Made by a program: the position numbers and the translations under genes. From NCBI GenBank assembly GCA_016764835.1, contig JAESRD010000040.1, forward strand, positions 1 to 9,298: a DNA stretch of 9,298 nucleotides, written 5' to 3'. The stretch comes from Paracoccaceae bacterium. GTDB taxonomy: Bacteria; Pseudomonadota; Alphaproteobacteria; Rhodobacterales; Rhodobacteraceae. The notes under the pieces were generated by a model that was given only the letters and a program-made list of their open reading frames with translations, did not search any database and was not told where the DNA came from. Below, in pieces: positions 1 to 7,282 of the stretch (its first letter is position 1; every line of letters begins with the position of its first letter).

Positions 1-861
1 GCCGACAACGCCCAAGGGCAGCTGGTAGAGGCGGTCGGCGAAGTTGAGCCAGGCAACCGCGCCGTCAAAAAAGCTGGCCACTTGGCGGCCGACCAACAGG
101 TTGACCTGCACGACGCCGCCAGCCAAAGCCGCCGGTGCGGCGATGATCGCCAACCGTTTAATGTCAGGCGTCAGCCGGGGGCGGGCAATGCGAAAGCTGA
201 AGCCCGCGCGCCGCGCCGCGAACCAGACCAGCGCCAGCTGTGCGGCGCCTGCTATTGGCACGGCCAGCGCCAGTGCGACGCCAATATTGTGCCCGGCAAT
301 GGCGGTGTCTGCTGGCCCGCCAAAAGCGACGCCAATCAACATTGCCACAATGAACACGGCATTGAGCAAAGTGGGCGCGGCGGCGGCGACAAAGCGGCCG
401 GTGGCGTTGAGCACGCCAGATATCAGTGCCGCCAGCGAGATGAAGAAGATATAGGGGAAGGCGAAGCGGCCATAGTAAACCGCTAGGTCGAAGCGCTCAT
501 CTGCGCCAAAGCCGCTGGCCATAGCCCAGACCAGCAGCGGCATGAAGATCACCCCGATAATGGTGAAAATGCTCAACAGAAAGACCATGCCCGCAAAGGC
601 TTCTTGGGCGAATTTCGCCGCATCATCCCCACCTTCCAACTTCTTGGAAAACAACGGAATAAATGCCATGTTAAATGCGCCCTCGGCAAAGAAGCGGCGA
701 AACATATTGGGCAGCGAGAAGGCCACCAAAAACGCTTCGGCGACCGGGCCAGAGCCGAGGAAAGAGGCGATCATAATGTCGCGGGCAAAGCCCATAACCC
801 GGCTGAGCAGGGTCCAAACGCCAACGGTCAAAAAGCCGTGGATCAGCTTGATAGGCTTCAC
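1..861 (-). CDS. murJ: Lipid II flippase MurJ (MviN), N-terminal 287 codons, cut by the left window edge
   Basis: The product is an inner-membrane, multi-spanning MOP-superfamily transporter that flips lipid II to the periplasmic face for peptidoglycan synthesis. The reading frame opens with GTG at 861 and stays open to base 1, giving 287 codons of a family usually near 510. Visible hallmarks are SRVMGFARD (residues 20-28), then EAFLVAFSLPNMFRR (42-56), AEGAFNMAFIPLF (59-71), and strongly hydrophobic segments alternating with short loops. The arginines at about 21, 27 and 55-56 match the conserved basic residues of the family's central cavity. Glu42 stands where many MurJ proteins have Asp; I recall the same in roseobacters, so it is probably a clade trait. 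The GTG overlaps the glnD TGA as GTGA, which implies translational coupling. An ATG at 889 lies in another frame and is not the start. The family call is very secure; the C-terminus is outside the window. Confidence 0.95.
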   Translation of the reverse strand, partial: MKPIKLIHGFLTVGVWTLLSRVMGFARDIMIASFLGSGPVAEAFLVAFSLPNMFRRFFAEGAFNMAFIPLFSKKLEGGDDAAKFAQEAFAGMVFLLSIFTIIGVIFMPLLVWAMASGFGADERFDLAVYYGRFAFPYIFFISLAALISGVLNATGRFVAAAAPTLLNAVFIVAMLIGVAFGGPADTAIAGHNIGVALALAVPIAGAAQLALVWFAARRAGFSFRIARPRLTPDIKRLAIIAAPAALAGGVVQVNLLVGRQVASFFDGAVAWLNFADRLYQLPLGVVG

Positions 862-3674
862 GAAACCGCCCGTTTTGCGCCGGTTTCAATGGCGCTGCGC
901 AGGTTGCGCTCTAGCGCGTCTAGCCGGGCTTGCGAGTGGAACTTTAACCCGAACATGTCTTTGACATAGAAAGTATCAACCGCCTGTTCGCCGTAGGTGG
1001 CGATCACGGCTGACGAGATATAGACATTCATCCCCGCCAGCTTGCGGGTCAGGTCAAACAGCAGGCCGGGGCGGTCGCGGGTATCGACCTCGATAATGGT
1101 GAAAATCTCCGAGCCTTCATTGTCAAACGTGATCGAGGTTGGCACTTTAAAAGCGCGCTCGCGTTTCTTGATCTTGTCGCGGTCTTTCATTGCCGTGCTG
1201 GTCAGTACTTCGCCTTTCAGCGTGCGCATGATCATATTGGTCAGTCGTTTGAGACGCGACTTCTCGTAGGGCGCGCCGTCGGCGTCTTGCACCCAGAACA
1301 CCGCTGTGGCGTAGCCGTCTTTGGTGGTGTAGCTGCGCGCATCGACTATATTTGCACCTACCAGCGCCAGCGCCCCGGTGACCCGACTAAAGAAGCCCGG
1401 ATGATCGACCACAGCAAAGCAGGCACGGGTGGCGTCGCGGTCAATATCGGGGTGCAGATCAAAGCTGATATCGCTCTTGTCCAGCTTGCGCAGAAGATTG
1501 GCAAAGATGACATGCGTGGCCACGGGCAGGCCTTGCCAATAGGGGCCATAATGGCGCGCAGTTTCAGCCCGCAGCTCCTTTGGCGTCCAGTCGGGCAGGG
1601 CGGCGCGCAGGCTGCGTTTTGCCTCGGCTTCGCGGTTCTCACGGCTCAGATCTTCCATGCCAGAGCTTAGCGCCGCCGCGGTCGCACCATAAAGCTGGCG
1701 GATCAGCACGGCTTTCCAGTTGTTCCACGTGCCGGGGCCAACACCGCGAATGTCGCAAACGGTGAGCACAGTCAGCAGATCAAGCCGTTCTTTTGTCTGC
1801 ACCCGTTTGGCAAAGTCGCGCACGGTGCGCGGCTCAGAAATATCGCGCTTTTGGGCAGTGTCAGACATCATCAGATGGTTGCGCACCAGCCATTCGGCGG
1901 TCTCGGCTTCTTTCTTGGTCAGATGCAGGCGCGGGGCAATTTTGCGGGTGATTTTTGCACCAAGAACCGAGTGATCTTCTTCGCGGCCTTTGCCAATATC
2001 ATGCAACAGCAAGGCGGCATAAAGCACTTTGCGGTTGATCCCAGATTTGAGGATATGGCTGGCAATCGGCAGCTCTTCTGTCAGCTCTTCGCGCTCGATC
2101 ATCGCCAGATGCGAGATGCATTGGATCGTATGCTCATCGACCGTATAATGATGGTACATATTATACTGAACCATGGCCACAATCGGCGCAAATTCGGGAA
2201 TATACGCGGCCAAAACGCCAAGCTCGTTCATCCGCCGCAGGGCCCGCTCTGGGTTTCCATGTTTGAGCAATACGTCAAAGAACACCTTGGCGGCGTCTTT
2301 GCTCTGGCGCATGTCAGCATCGATCATTTTGAGGTTATGCGACAGCAGGCGCATGGCATCTGGGTGGATCAGCAGTCCGGTTTTAAGCGCCACTTCAAAC
2401 AGCCGCAAGATATTGAGCTTGTCCGCCAAGAAAGCCTCTTCATCGCCAATTGCCAGCCGGTTTTGGCGCATCACATAGGGCGGCTTAACCGAGCGGCGTC
2501 TGGAAAACAGCCGCCGTAGCCGCGGCGCGGGTTTGGTAAAATTGGCCTCTTGGGCGGTCAGGAAAATCCGCGTCAGTTCGCCCACACGGGTGGCATGGCG
2601 AAAGTAGTCTTGCATGAAATGCTCTACAGCCCGTCTGCCGCCGCCATCGGCATAGCCCATGCGGGCGGCGACTTCGACTTGCATGTCAAATGTCAGTAGG
2701 TCGCTGGCGCGTTTGGCCAACAGGTGCAGGTGGCAACGCACGGTCCAGAGATAGTCTTCGGCGCGGGCGAAACCGTCATAATCTTCGTCGGTAAACACGC
2801 CATGCGCGGCCAGCTCTGCGGCATTGCGCACCCGGTAAACATATTTGCCGATCCAATAGAGCGATTGCAGATCGCGCAGCCCGCCTTTGCCCTCTTTAAC
2901 ATTGGGCTCAACCACATAGCGTTGGCCGCCTTGCTTGCGGTGGCGGGCGGCGCGCTCTTCTAGTTTGGCGTCGATAAAGTCGGCAGCTGTTGTGCTGAAC
3001 AGCTCCTTCCACAGCCGCTCAACCAGCTCTTCACCCAAAGCCGCGTCGCCCTCAATCAGCCGGATCTCTAACAGGCTGGTACGGATCGTATAATCTTCGC
3101 CTGCGAGGGTGATGCAATCTTTGGTGCTGCGGCTGGCATGGCCGACCTTTAGCTTAAGATCCCAGAGCATATAGAGCATCGACTCGATAATACTCTCGGC
3201 CCAAGGCGTGGTTTTGTATGGTGTCAAAAACAGCAGATCAACATCAGAATGCGGTGCCATTTCGCCGCGCCCATAGCCGCCAACCGCCATTAGAGCCAGC
3301 CGTTCGGCCTTGGTCGGGTTGGGCAACGGGTGCAGCTTGCTCAGGGCCACGTAATAGACCGCGCGCACCAAGTGATCGGTGAGCCAAGCATAGCTGCGAA
3401 TGACAGCACGGGCGGCGCGGGGGCGGGCAGCAAAAGCGGCCTCAATCGCGTCATTTCCGCGTTGGCGCGCATCGGTCAGCACGGCAACGACGGCGCTGCG
3501 TATCTCCATTGGAGAGGTCGCACCGCGCAAGGCATCGGCCATAGCGGCGTCAACCGCTACAGTGTCAAATATATCCGCGGCCGGCAGGCAAAGTTCTGCG
3601 GCGACGGGTTCGGTAAGGAAAGCCAGCGCTCGGTTAGAAACCGGCGCCGCTGAAGCTGCGGGGGGCTGCGTCAA
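858..3674 (-). CDS. glnD: Bifunctional PII uridylyltransferase/uridylyl-removing enzyme GlnD
   Basis: The cytoplasmic nitrogen sensor that uridylylates PII proteins when glutamine is low and removes the UMP when it is high. At 938 residues it is full length. Domains in order: nucleotidyltransferase with GGYGRGE (132-138) and SDVD (143-146); the GlnD linker helices with PNVKEGKGGLRDLQ (257-270); an HD hydrolase domain with EHTIQ (His515), LLHDIGKG (His558-Asp559), RNH (His600) and VCDIRGVGPGTWN (Asp641); two C-terminal ACT domains (about 750-822 and 857-930) with DHPGFFSRVTGALA and DRPGLLFDLTRKLAG, which bind glutamine in the family. All catalytic motifs are intact, so both activities should be present. 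The ATG at 3674 lies 41 nt inside the upstream lipoprotein gene, behind a weak AGGT about 8 nt away. A slightly later start is possible but not favoured, because residues from about 30 onward already resemble relatives. It is followed directly by murJ. Confidence 0.97.
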   Translation of the reverse strand: MTQPPAASAAPVSNRALAFLTEPVAAELCLPAADIFDTVAVDAAMADALRGATSPMEIRSAVVAVLTDARQRGNDAIEAAFAARPRAARAVIRSYAWLTDHLVRAVYYVALSKLHPLPNPTKAERLALMAVGGYGRGEMAPHSDVDLLFLTPYKTTPWAESIIESMLYMLWDLKLKVGHASRSTKDCITLAGEDYTIRTSLLEIRLIEGDAALGEELVERLWKELFSTTAADFIDAKLEERAARHRKQGGQRYVVEPNVKEGKGGLRDLQSLYWIGKYVYRVRNAAELAAHGVFTDEDYDGFARAEDYLWTVRCHLHLLAKRASDLLTFDMQVEVAARMGYADGGGRRAVEHFMQDYFRHATRVGELTRIFLTAQEANFTKPAPRLRRLFSRRRSVKPPYVMRQNRLAIGDEEAFLADKLNILRLFEVALKTGLLIHPDAMRLLSHNLKMIDADMRQSKDAAKVFFDVLLKHGNPERALRRMNELGVLAAYIPEFAPIVAMVQYNMYHHYTVDEHTIQCISHLAMIEREELTEELPIASHILKSGINRKVLYAALLLHDIGKGREEDHSVLGAKITRKIAPRLHLTKKEAETAEWLVRNHLMMSDTAQKRDISEPRTVRDFAKRVQTKERLDLLTVLTVCDIRGVGPGTWNNWKAVLIRQLYGATAAALSSGMEDLSRENREAEAKRSLRAALPDWTPKELRAETARHYGPYWQGLPVATHVIFANLLRKLDKSDISFDLHPDIDRDATRACFAVVDHPGFFSRVTGALALVGANIVDARSYTTKDGYATAVFWVQDADGAPYEKSRLKRLTNMIMRTLKGEVLTSTAMKDRDKIKKRERAFKVPTSITFDNEGSEIFTIIEVDTRDRPGLLFDLTRKLAGMNVYISSAVIATYGEQAVDTFYVKDMFGLKFHSQARLDALERNLRSAIETGAKRAVS

Positions 3675-4821
3675 TGATTACGACCTGATTGTTGCGGATT
3701 TCGGCGACTGCGAGGCCGCGCTCATTTGTACCATCGGCCAAGAGGCGAAAGATGCCGCTTGTGCCCTGAAAGCCCTGCGCTTGCGTCAGAGATGCGCGGC
3801 TGAGCGCATCAGGATTACCCCGTGCGGCCAGCGCGCCAATGGCGGCAATACCGTCAAAGGCCAGCCCGGCAAGCGGGTGGGGCAATGCGCCGTAAGCGGC
3901 GGCGTAGCGGCTCTCAAACTGGCTGACAACGCTTTGGTCGGGCAGGGCAAAAATGCCGCCTTGAAGCCCCGGCAATGCCAGCGCTTGGGGGGCTGCACTC
4001 CAGCGGGTAAGCCCCATATATTGCACCGATTGTGGGCTCAGCCCGTTTTCGGGCAGGATCGTAGCCAGAATGGGCAGGTCGGCGTTAACACCGGCCGTAA
4101 AGAACACTGCCTGTGCGCCACTGCTGCGTGCGGCTTGCGAGATGCGCGGCGCGGCTGCAATAATAGCATCTTGCGTCAAAGCATATGATTCAATGGCCGA
4201 AAGCGTGCCGCCATTGCGCCGCACAGCGGCGGCAATCGCGTCGCGTCCAAGCGAGCCTTGCAGGTCATCAGCATGAACCACCAGATAATTATCTATGCCA
4301 ATGCCACGGCCGTAGCTGACCAAACGCTGCGCGGTAGAGGCGAAAGTTGAGCCAAGGATAAAGACATTGCCGCCTGCAATCGTCGGATTATTGGAGAATG
4401 CCAGAACATTTACGCCCGACCCGGCGGTGGTAATACCAGCCGCATTGGCTGCTTCGCCGTAAAGCGGGCCGAGGATGATGTTGGCGCCGTCAGCAACAGC
4501 GGCAGCGGCGGCTTGGGCTGCCTGAACCGGGTTGCCAGCCGTGGCATAAACCCGCAAATCAATCTGCACGCCGCTCAGATCAGCAATCGCCAATCGTGCA
4601 GCGTTTTCAAGGTTTTGTGCCAAAAATTCGTCGGAGGCAGCGGCCGAACCGGCCGGCACAAGCAGGGCGACTTGAACTGGCTGGCCAGCGGTAAGCGTTG
4701 GCCCGCTTCCAGGCAGGTTCGTTATCAACGGCACGCCATCACAGGCAGCTAAAAACAATAGTGCGACCATCGCAAAGAGCCGTGCTACGGTCTTAGTGGG
4801 GCCTTGAAAACGGGCAAACAT
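3634..4821 (-). CDS. Penicillin-binding-protein activator-like lipoprotein (LpoA C-terminal/periplasmic-binding fold)
   Basis: A predicted lipoprotein of 395 residues. A basic N-terminus and a hydrophobic stretch (15-26) lead to the lipobox LAAC with Cys27. The rest reads as a type I periplasmic-binding (Peripla_BP_6/LppC) fold: VQVALLVPAG (49-58), ILGPLYGEAANA (116-127), FSNNP (142-146), YLVVHADD (179-186) and a C-terminal LAGLAFDGIAAIGALAARG segment. Such proteins are annotated as activators of class A penicillin-binding proteins by analogy with E. coli LpoA. This one is much shorter than enteric LpoA and lacks its N-terminal TPR-like domain, which I recall as usual in alphaproteobacteria. 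I chose ATG 4821 over an in-frame TTG at 4860 because GGAG and AGGA stand just upstream and the signal peptide becomes normal in length. Asp follows the lipidated Cys. Co-transcription with glnD and murJ is inferred. The fold is likely; activation of a PBP is not shown by sequence. Confidence 0.85.
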   Translation of the reverse strand: MFARFQGPTKTVARLFAMVALLFLAACDGVPLITNLPGSGPTLTAGQPVQVALLVPAGSAAASDEFLAQNLENAARLAIADLSGVQIDLRVYATAGNPVQAAQAAAAAVADGANIILGPLYGEAANAAGITTAGSGVNVLAFSNNPTIAGGNVFILGSTFASTAQRLVSYGRGIGIDNYLVVHADDLQGSLGRDAIAAAVRRNGGTLSAIESYALTQDAIIAAAPRISQAARSSGAQAVFFTAGVNADLPILATILPENGLSPQSVQYMGLTRWSAAPQALALPGLQGGIFALPDQSVVSQFESRYAAAYGALPHPLAGLAFDGIAAIGALAARGNPDALSRASLTQAQGFQGTSGIFRLLADGTNERGLAVAEIRNNQVVIIDAAPRSFSGAGF

Positions 4822-4826
4822 GACAA

Positions 4827-4835
4827 TCCTACTCC
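4827..4835 (-). promoter_or_regulatory. Ribosome binding site that fixes the lipoprotein start
   Basis: On the minus strand the sequence GGAGTAGGA ends 5 nt before the ATG at 4821. GGAG lies 9 nt and AGGA 5 nt upstream, both acceptable Shine-Dalgarno spacings. The longer in-frame alternative at TTG 4860 would add 13 residues before the basic region of the signal peptide, so this site settles the start at 4821. Confidence 0.7.
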
Positions 4836-4843
4836 CATATGGG
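4834..4843. repeat. Perfect 10-bp palindrome CCCATATGGG in the lipoprotein leader
   Basis: CCCATATGGG is self-complementary and its last bases overlap the lipoprotein Shine-Dalgarno region. It has no loop, so it would not form a stable RNA hairpin. It could be a protein-binding site or chance; one 10-bp palindrome in 9 kb is weak evidence. Confidence 0.25.
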
Positions 4844-4906
4844 CTGCTGCGGTTTCGCAAGCGTGGTTATTGGCGTAACGGTGCCAAAACAAATTGGCCA
4901 GCGATT

Positions 4907-4924
4907 TGGTCAAAGGTTTGACCA
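4907..4924. promoter_or_regulatory. Operator-like inverted repeat between divergent transcription units
   Basis: TGGTCAAA (4907-4914), GG, TTTGACCA (4917-4924) is a perfect inverted repeat with 8-bp arms and a 2-bp spacer. It lies in the 148-bp divergent region, 45 bp upstream of the rsmI start and 85 bp from the lipoprotein start. Each arm contains TTGACC on one strand, a good match to a sigma-70 -35 hexamer (TTGACA), so the site could serve both divergent promoters or be a dimeric regulator site overlapping them. The TGGTC...GACCA arms resemble those of some GntR-family operators, but the spacing is not diagnostic. The regulator is unknown. Confidence 0.5.
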
Positions 4925-4946
4925 GTATCTGGGCGGGCATCATAGG
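4918..4946 (+). promoter_or_regulatory. Candidate sigma-70-type promoter for rsmI-yraN-gshB-esterase
   Basis: TTGACC (4918-4923) matches 5 of 6 bases of a -35 element. With a 17-bp spacer it is followed by CATAGG (4941-4946), which matches the -10 consensus at only 3 positions; TCATAG one base earlier is similar. Transcription would start near 4952, giving a leader of about 18 nt. The -10 is weak, as is common in alphaproteobacteria, so this is only a candidate. Confidence 0.35.
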
Positions 4947-4969
4947 GCGGAGGACGAAAGGGTCTAGGG

Positions 4970-5830
4970 ATGAAATTCACACAAAAGCCCATTGCAGCGG
5001 GTCTGCATCTTGTATCCACACCAATCGGAGCGGCGCGCGACATTACATTGCGCGCGCTCGATATCCTTGCAGGTGCTGATATTTTGGCAGCCGAAGATAC
5101 GCGAACCGCGCGTAAACTGATGGAAATACATGGTGTTTCCCTGAACGGGCGCAGAATAATTGCCTATCACGACCACTCTGGTCCGGGAGACCGCGCCCGT
5201 ATACTCGACCCGCTCGGCGACGGAAAATCAGCAGCCTATATCAGCGAAGCCGGTACGCCGTTGGTCGCCGATCCGGGCTATGCATTGGCGCGCGAGGCGA
5301 TTAGCCGCGGGATAGATGTTTTGTCAGCGCCCGGTGCCTCTGCCGTGCTGGCGGCTTTGGCTGTTGCCGGGCTGCCAACAGATCGCTTTGCCTTCATTGG
5401 CTTTTTGCCGCCGGGGAAAACCCAGCGCGAAACCGAGCTGGCTGAGTTGAGACAGCTGCAAATGACCAGTGTCTACTACGAATCTCCAAAGCGCGTTGGT
5501 GATTTGTTAACTTCAATGAGTCAAATATTTGGGGAAGAACGACAAGCAACGGTCTGTCGCGAGCTGACCAAGAAGTTTGAAGAAACCAGAAGAGCAAGCT
5601 TAAGCGAGCTGGCTACTGAGTTTGCTGATAAAAGAGTTCGCGGTGAAATTGTTGTTGTTGTCGGTGGTGCGCCGGAAACGCAGGACGATGATTTGGATAT
5701 TGAAACGGCGTTGGCCGAGGCGATGAAGACAATGCGCATTAAGGATGCGGCGACAGCCGTTGCTGGTGCGCGTGGCTTGCCGCGCCGGATGGTCTATCAG
5801 GCCGCTTTGGAGATGCAAAAGAACCAATGA
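4970..5830 (+). CDS. rsmI: 16S rRNA (cytidine(1402)-2'-O)-methyltransferase RsmI
   Basis: A SAM-dependent enzyme of the tetrapyrrole-methylase fold that 2'-O-methylates C1402 of 16S rRNA in the ribosomal P site; with RsmH it makes m4Cm1402. The product is 286 residues, the usual size. All family blocks are present: LHLVSTPIGAARDIT (12-26), AEDTRTARKL (41-50), YHDHSG (66-71), SEAGTPLVADPG (92-103), FIGFLPPGKTQRE (142-154), YESPKR (170-175), CRELTKKFEE (196-205) and RGEIVVVVGG (224-233). ATG 4970 is preceded by AAAGGG (4957-4962) at 7-nt spacing, and GGAGG lies further upstream at 4949-4953. It is first in a plus-strand run and its TGA overlaps the yraN ATG (ATGA). The second half of the gene (about 5461-5700) is noticeably more AT-rich than the flanking genes but codes for normal motifs. 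Confidence 0.97.
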   Translation: MKFTQKPIAAGLHLVSTPIGAARDITLRALDILAGADILAAEDTRTARKLMEIHGVSLNGRRIIAYHDHSGPGDRARILDPLGDGKSAAYISEAGTPLVADPGYALAREAISRGIDVLSAPGASAVLAALAVAGLPTDRFAFIGFLPPGKTQRETELAELRQLQMTSVYYESPKRVGDLLTSMSQIFGEERQATVCRELTKKFEETRRASLSELATEFADKRVRGEIVVVVGGAPETQDDDLDIETALAEAMKTMRIKDAATAVAGARGLPRRMVYQAALEMQKNQ

Positions 5831-6255
5831 ATATGAATGTCGCCCGTTTTGAGTCCGGCCCGCAATTTCCTCCGGCCAGTTACGTTGAAACAAAAGCGGC
5901 CAAGGGGCGGCTGAATTATTTGGCTGGTTTGGCTGCCGAAGAACAAGTCGCGGCTCATTACCAGCGCCTTGGGTATGAATTAGAGGCTTGCCGCTGGCGC
6001 GGCAGATATGGTGAAATCGATCTCATAATGCGAAAGAATGACCAAGTTATTTTCGTTGAGGTCAAGAAGTCGTCAACAATCGACAGAGCCTGCGCACTGC
6101 TTAGACGGCGGCAAATGGACCGTATTTGCACAGCCGCAATGGAATTTGTCGGCACTGAGCCAAACATGCTCGATACAGATATGCGCTTTGATCTCGCCGC
6201 AATGGACAGCAAAGGCATGATCGAAATCATCGAAAATGCTTTCGGAGCAGCATAA
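5827..6255 (+). CDS. yraN: YraN family (UPF0102) protein with endonuclease-like fold
   Basis: A 142-residue cytoplasmic protein of UPF0102, related in fold to Holliday-junction and restriction nucleases; the cellular role is not established. The nuclease-like core is clear: [16 protein letters not shown] (36-51), [12 protein letters not shown] (57-67), VIFVEVKKS (74-82), [13 protein letters not shown] (95-107), MRFDLAAMD (119-127) and a C-terminal EIIENAFGA. Glu63, Asp65, Glu78 and Lys80 form the GE-D-EVK pattern expected for metal binding. VEVKKS and EIIENAF are typical, as I recall them, of Rhodobacterales members. The ATG overlaps the rsmI stop as ATGA. The nearest Shine-Dalgarno-like GGAG (5809-5812) is 14 nt away, so translation probably depends on coupling to rsmI. 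A second ATG at 5833 would remove only two residues. Next to rsmI and gshB, this is a commonly seen gene order. Confidence 0.93.
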   Translation: MNMNVARFESGPQFPPASYVETKAAKGRLNYLAGLAAEEQVAAHYQRLGYELEACRWRGRYGEIDLIMRKNDQVIFVEVKKSSTIDRACALLRRRQMDRICTAAMEFVGTEPNMLDTDMRFDLAAMDSKGMIEIIENAFGAA

Positions 6256-6266
6256 GATAGCCCACA

Positions 6267-6321
6267 GCCATTGCAGTAGCGGCTCTGCTTCGCCATTTAC
6301 TGTTCAACAATGGCAGAGGGG
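6267..6321 (+). promoter_or_regulatory. gshB leader with competing short hairpins ending at the ribosome binding site
   Basis: In the 73-nt gap between yraN and gshB, CAATGGC (6308-6314) can pair either with GCCATTG (6267-6273, 7 bp) or, as AATGGC, with GCCATT (6292-6297, 6 bp, 11-nt loop). CTCTGC (6283-6288) could instead pair with GCAGAG (6313-6318), which reaches into the Shine-Dalgarno AGAGGGG (6315-6321). The alternatives exclude one another and one would partly hide the ribosome binding site. There is no U-run, so it is not an intrinsic terminator. Stems are short and regulation is speculative. Confidence 0.25.
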
Positions 6322-6328
6322 CGGTCGC

Positions 6329-7282
6329 ATGGCGTTAAAAATAGCATTTCAGATGGATCCAATCGGGGATGTGAATATTCACGCCGATTCGACGTTTCGT
6401 TTGGCAGAAGAGGCACAGGCCAGAGGGCATAGTTTATTCTACTATTCGCCTGATAAGCTTGCCTTTGAGGAGGGGCGCTTAACGGCACGTGGACATAGCT
6501 TTCAGGTGCAGCGTGTTGAGAATGCCCCCGCAACGCTTGGTGATGAGATCGAAGTTGATTTGGCCGATTATGATGTGGTTTGGCTGCGCCAAGATCCGCC
6601 ATTTGACATGGGTTACATCACTTCAACGCATCTGCTTGATCTTATCCATCCGCAGACATTGGTGGTGAATGATCCGTTTTGGGTGCGCAATTACCCTGAA
6701 AAGCTGCTTGTTTTGCGATTCCCTGATCTCATCCCAGCAACGACCATTGCCCGCGATCTTGATGTGCTCAAAGAGTTTCGCCAGAAATACGGTGATGTTA
6801 TTTTGAAGCCACTTTACGGCAATGGCGGCGCTGGTGTGTTCAAGCTCTCTGCGCATGACAGCAATATTACCTCTTTGCATGAAATGTTCACCAATATTAA
6901 CAATGAGCCGCTGATCGTACAGCAGTTTTTGCCCGATGTGGCCAAGGGCGACAAGCGTGTCATTTTGGTGGACGGCGAGCCGGTTGGTGCGATCAACCGT
7001 ATGCCCGCTGCTGGTGAGACCCGATCAAACCTTCATGTCGGCGGCACGGCGCAACCCGCAGTGCTGACAGACCGCGACCGCGAGATTTGCGCGGCAATTG
7101 GCCCGCTTTTGCGTGAACAGGGTCAGGTATTTGTTGGGATCGACGTGATCGGCGGCTTGCTGACTGAGATCAACCTGACATCGCCGACCGGGATACAGGA
7201 GCTTGAGCGATTTGATGGCACCAATATTGCCGGCCTGATTTGGGATGCGATTGAGGCGCGCCGTGCCGGTGGAGGCAGCTAA
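6329..7282 (+). CDS. gshB: Glutathione synthetase GshB (ATP-grasp)
   Basis: Joins gamma-glutamylcysteine to glycine with ATP, the second step of glutathione synthesis in the cytoplasm. The product has 317 residues, normal for the family. N-terminal domain: [19 protein letters not shown] (4-22), [12 protein letters not shown] (28-39), [18 protein letters not shown] (86-103) and [19 protein letters not shown] (114-132). ATP-grasp domain: [15 protein letters not shown] (157-171) with Lys160 and the glycine-rich loop, VQQFLP (197-202), [18 protein letters not shown] (207-224), [11 protein letters not shown] (229-239), FVGIDVIG (268-275) and [13 protein letters not shown] (279-291), where Glu280 and Asn282 are the expected metal ligands. 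I chose ATG 6329, with AGAGGGG about 8 nt upstream. An in-frame ATG at 6236 would overlap yraN and add 31 residues unlike the family. The stop abuts the next start. The partner gene gshA is not in the window. Confidence 0.97.
   Translation: MALKIAFQMDPIGDVNIHADSTFRLAEEAQARGHSLFYYSPDKLAFEEGRLTARGHSFQVQRVENAPATLGDEIEVDLADYDVVWLRQDPPFDMGYITSTHLLDLIHPQTLVVNDPFWVRNYPEKLLVLRFPDLIPATTIARDLDVLKEFRQKYGDVILKPLYGNGGAGVFKLSAHDSNITSLHEMFTNINNEPLIVQQFLPDVAKGDKRVILVDGEPVGAINRMPAAGETRSNLHVGGTAQPAVLTDRDREICAAIGPLLREQGQVFVGIDVIGGLLTEINLTSPTGIQELERFDGTNIAGLIWDAIEARRAGGGS

Noticed and set aside
44..969. Several plus-strand open frames opposite murJ and the end of glnD
   Set aside because: The minus strand encodes unmistakable MurJ motifs throughout; the plus-strand products are low-complexity shadows.
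1851..2519. 222-codon plus-strand open frame opposite glnD
   Set aside because: It lies wholly antisense to the conserved HD and linker region of glnD, shows no domain-like pattern, and is the kind of long shadow frame produced by biased codon use.
3400..4188. 262-codon plus-strand open frame opposite glnD and the lipoprotein gene
   Set aside because: It spans the ends of two confidently assigned minus-strand genes and its composition (Ala/Arg/Gly runs) is that of a mirror frame, not a protein.
4822..4860. Longer lipoprotein start at TTG 4860
   Set aside because: It would place 13 extra residues before the signal peptide and lacks a convincing ribosome binding site, whereas ATG 4821 has GGAG/AGGA at good spacing.
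6236..6328. Longer gshB start at ATG 6236
   Set aside because: The extra 31 residues do not resemble GshB and overlap yraN; ATG 6329 gives the family N-terminus and has a strong Shine-Dalgarno sequence.
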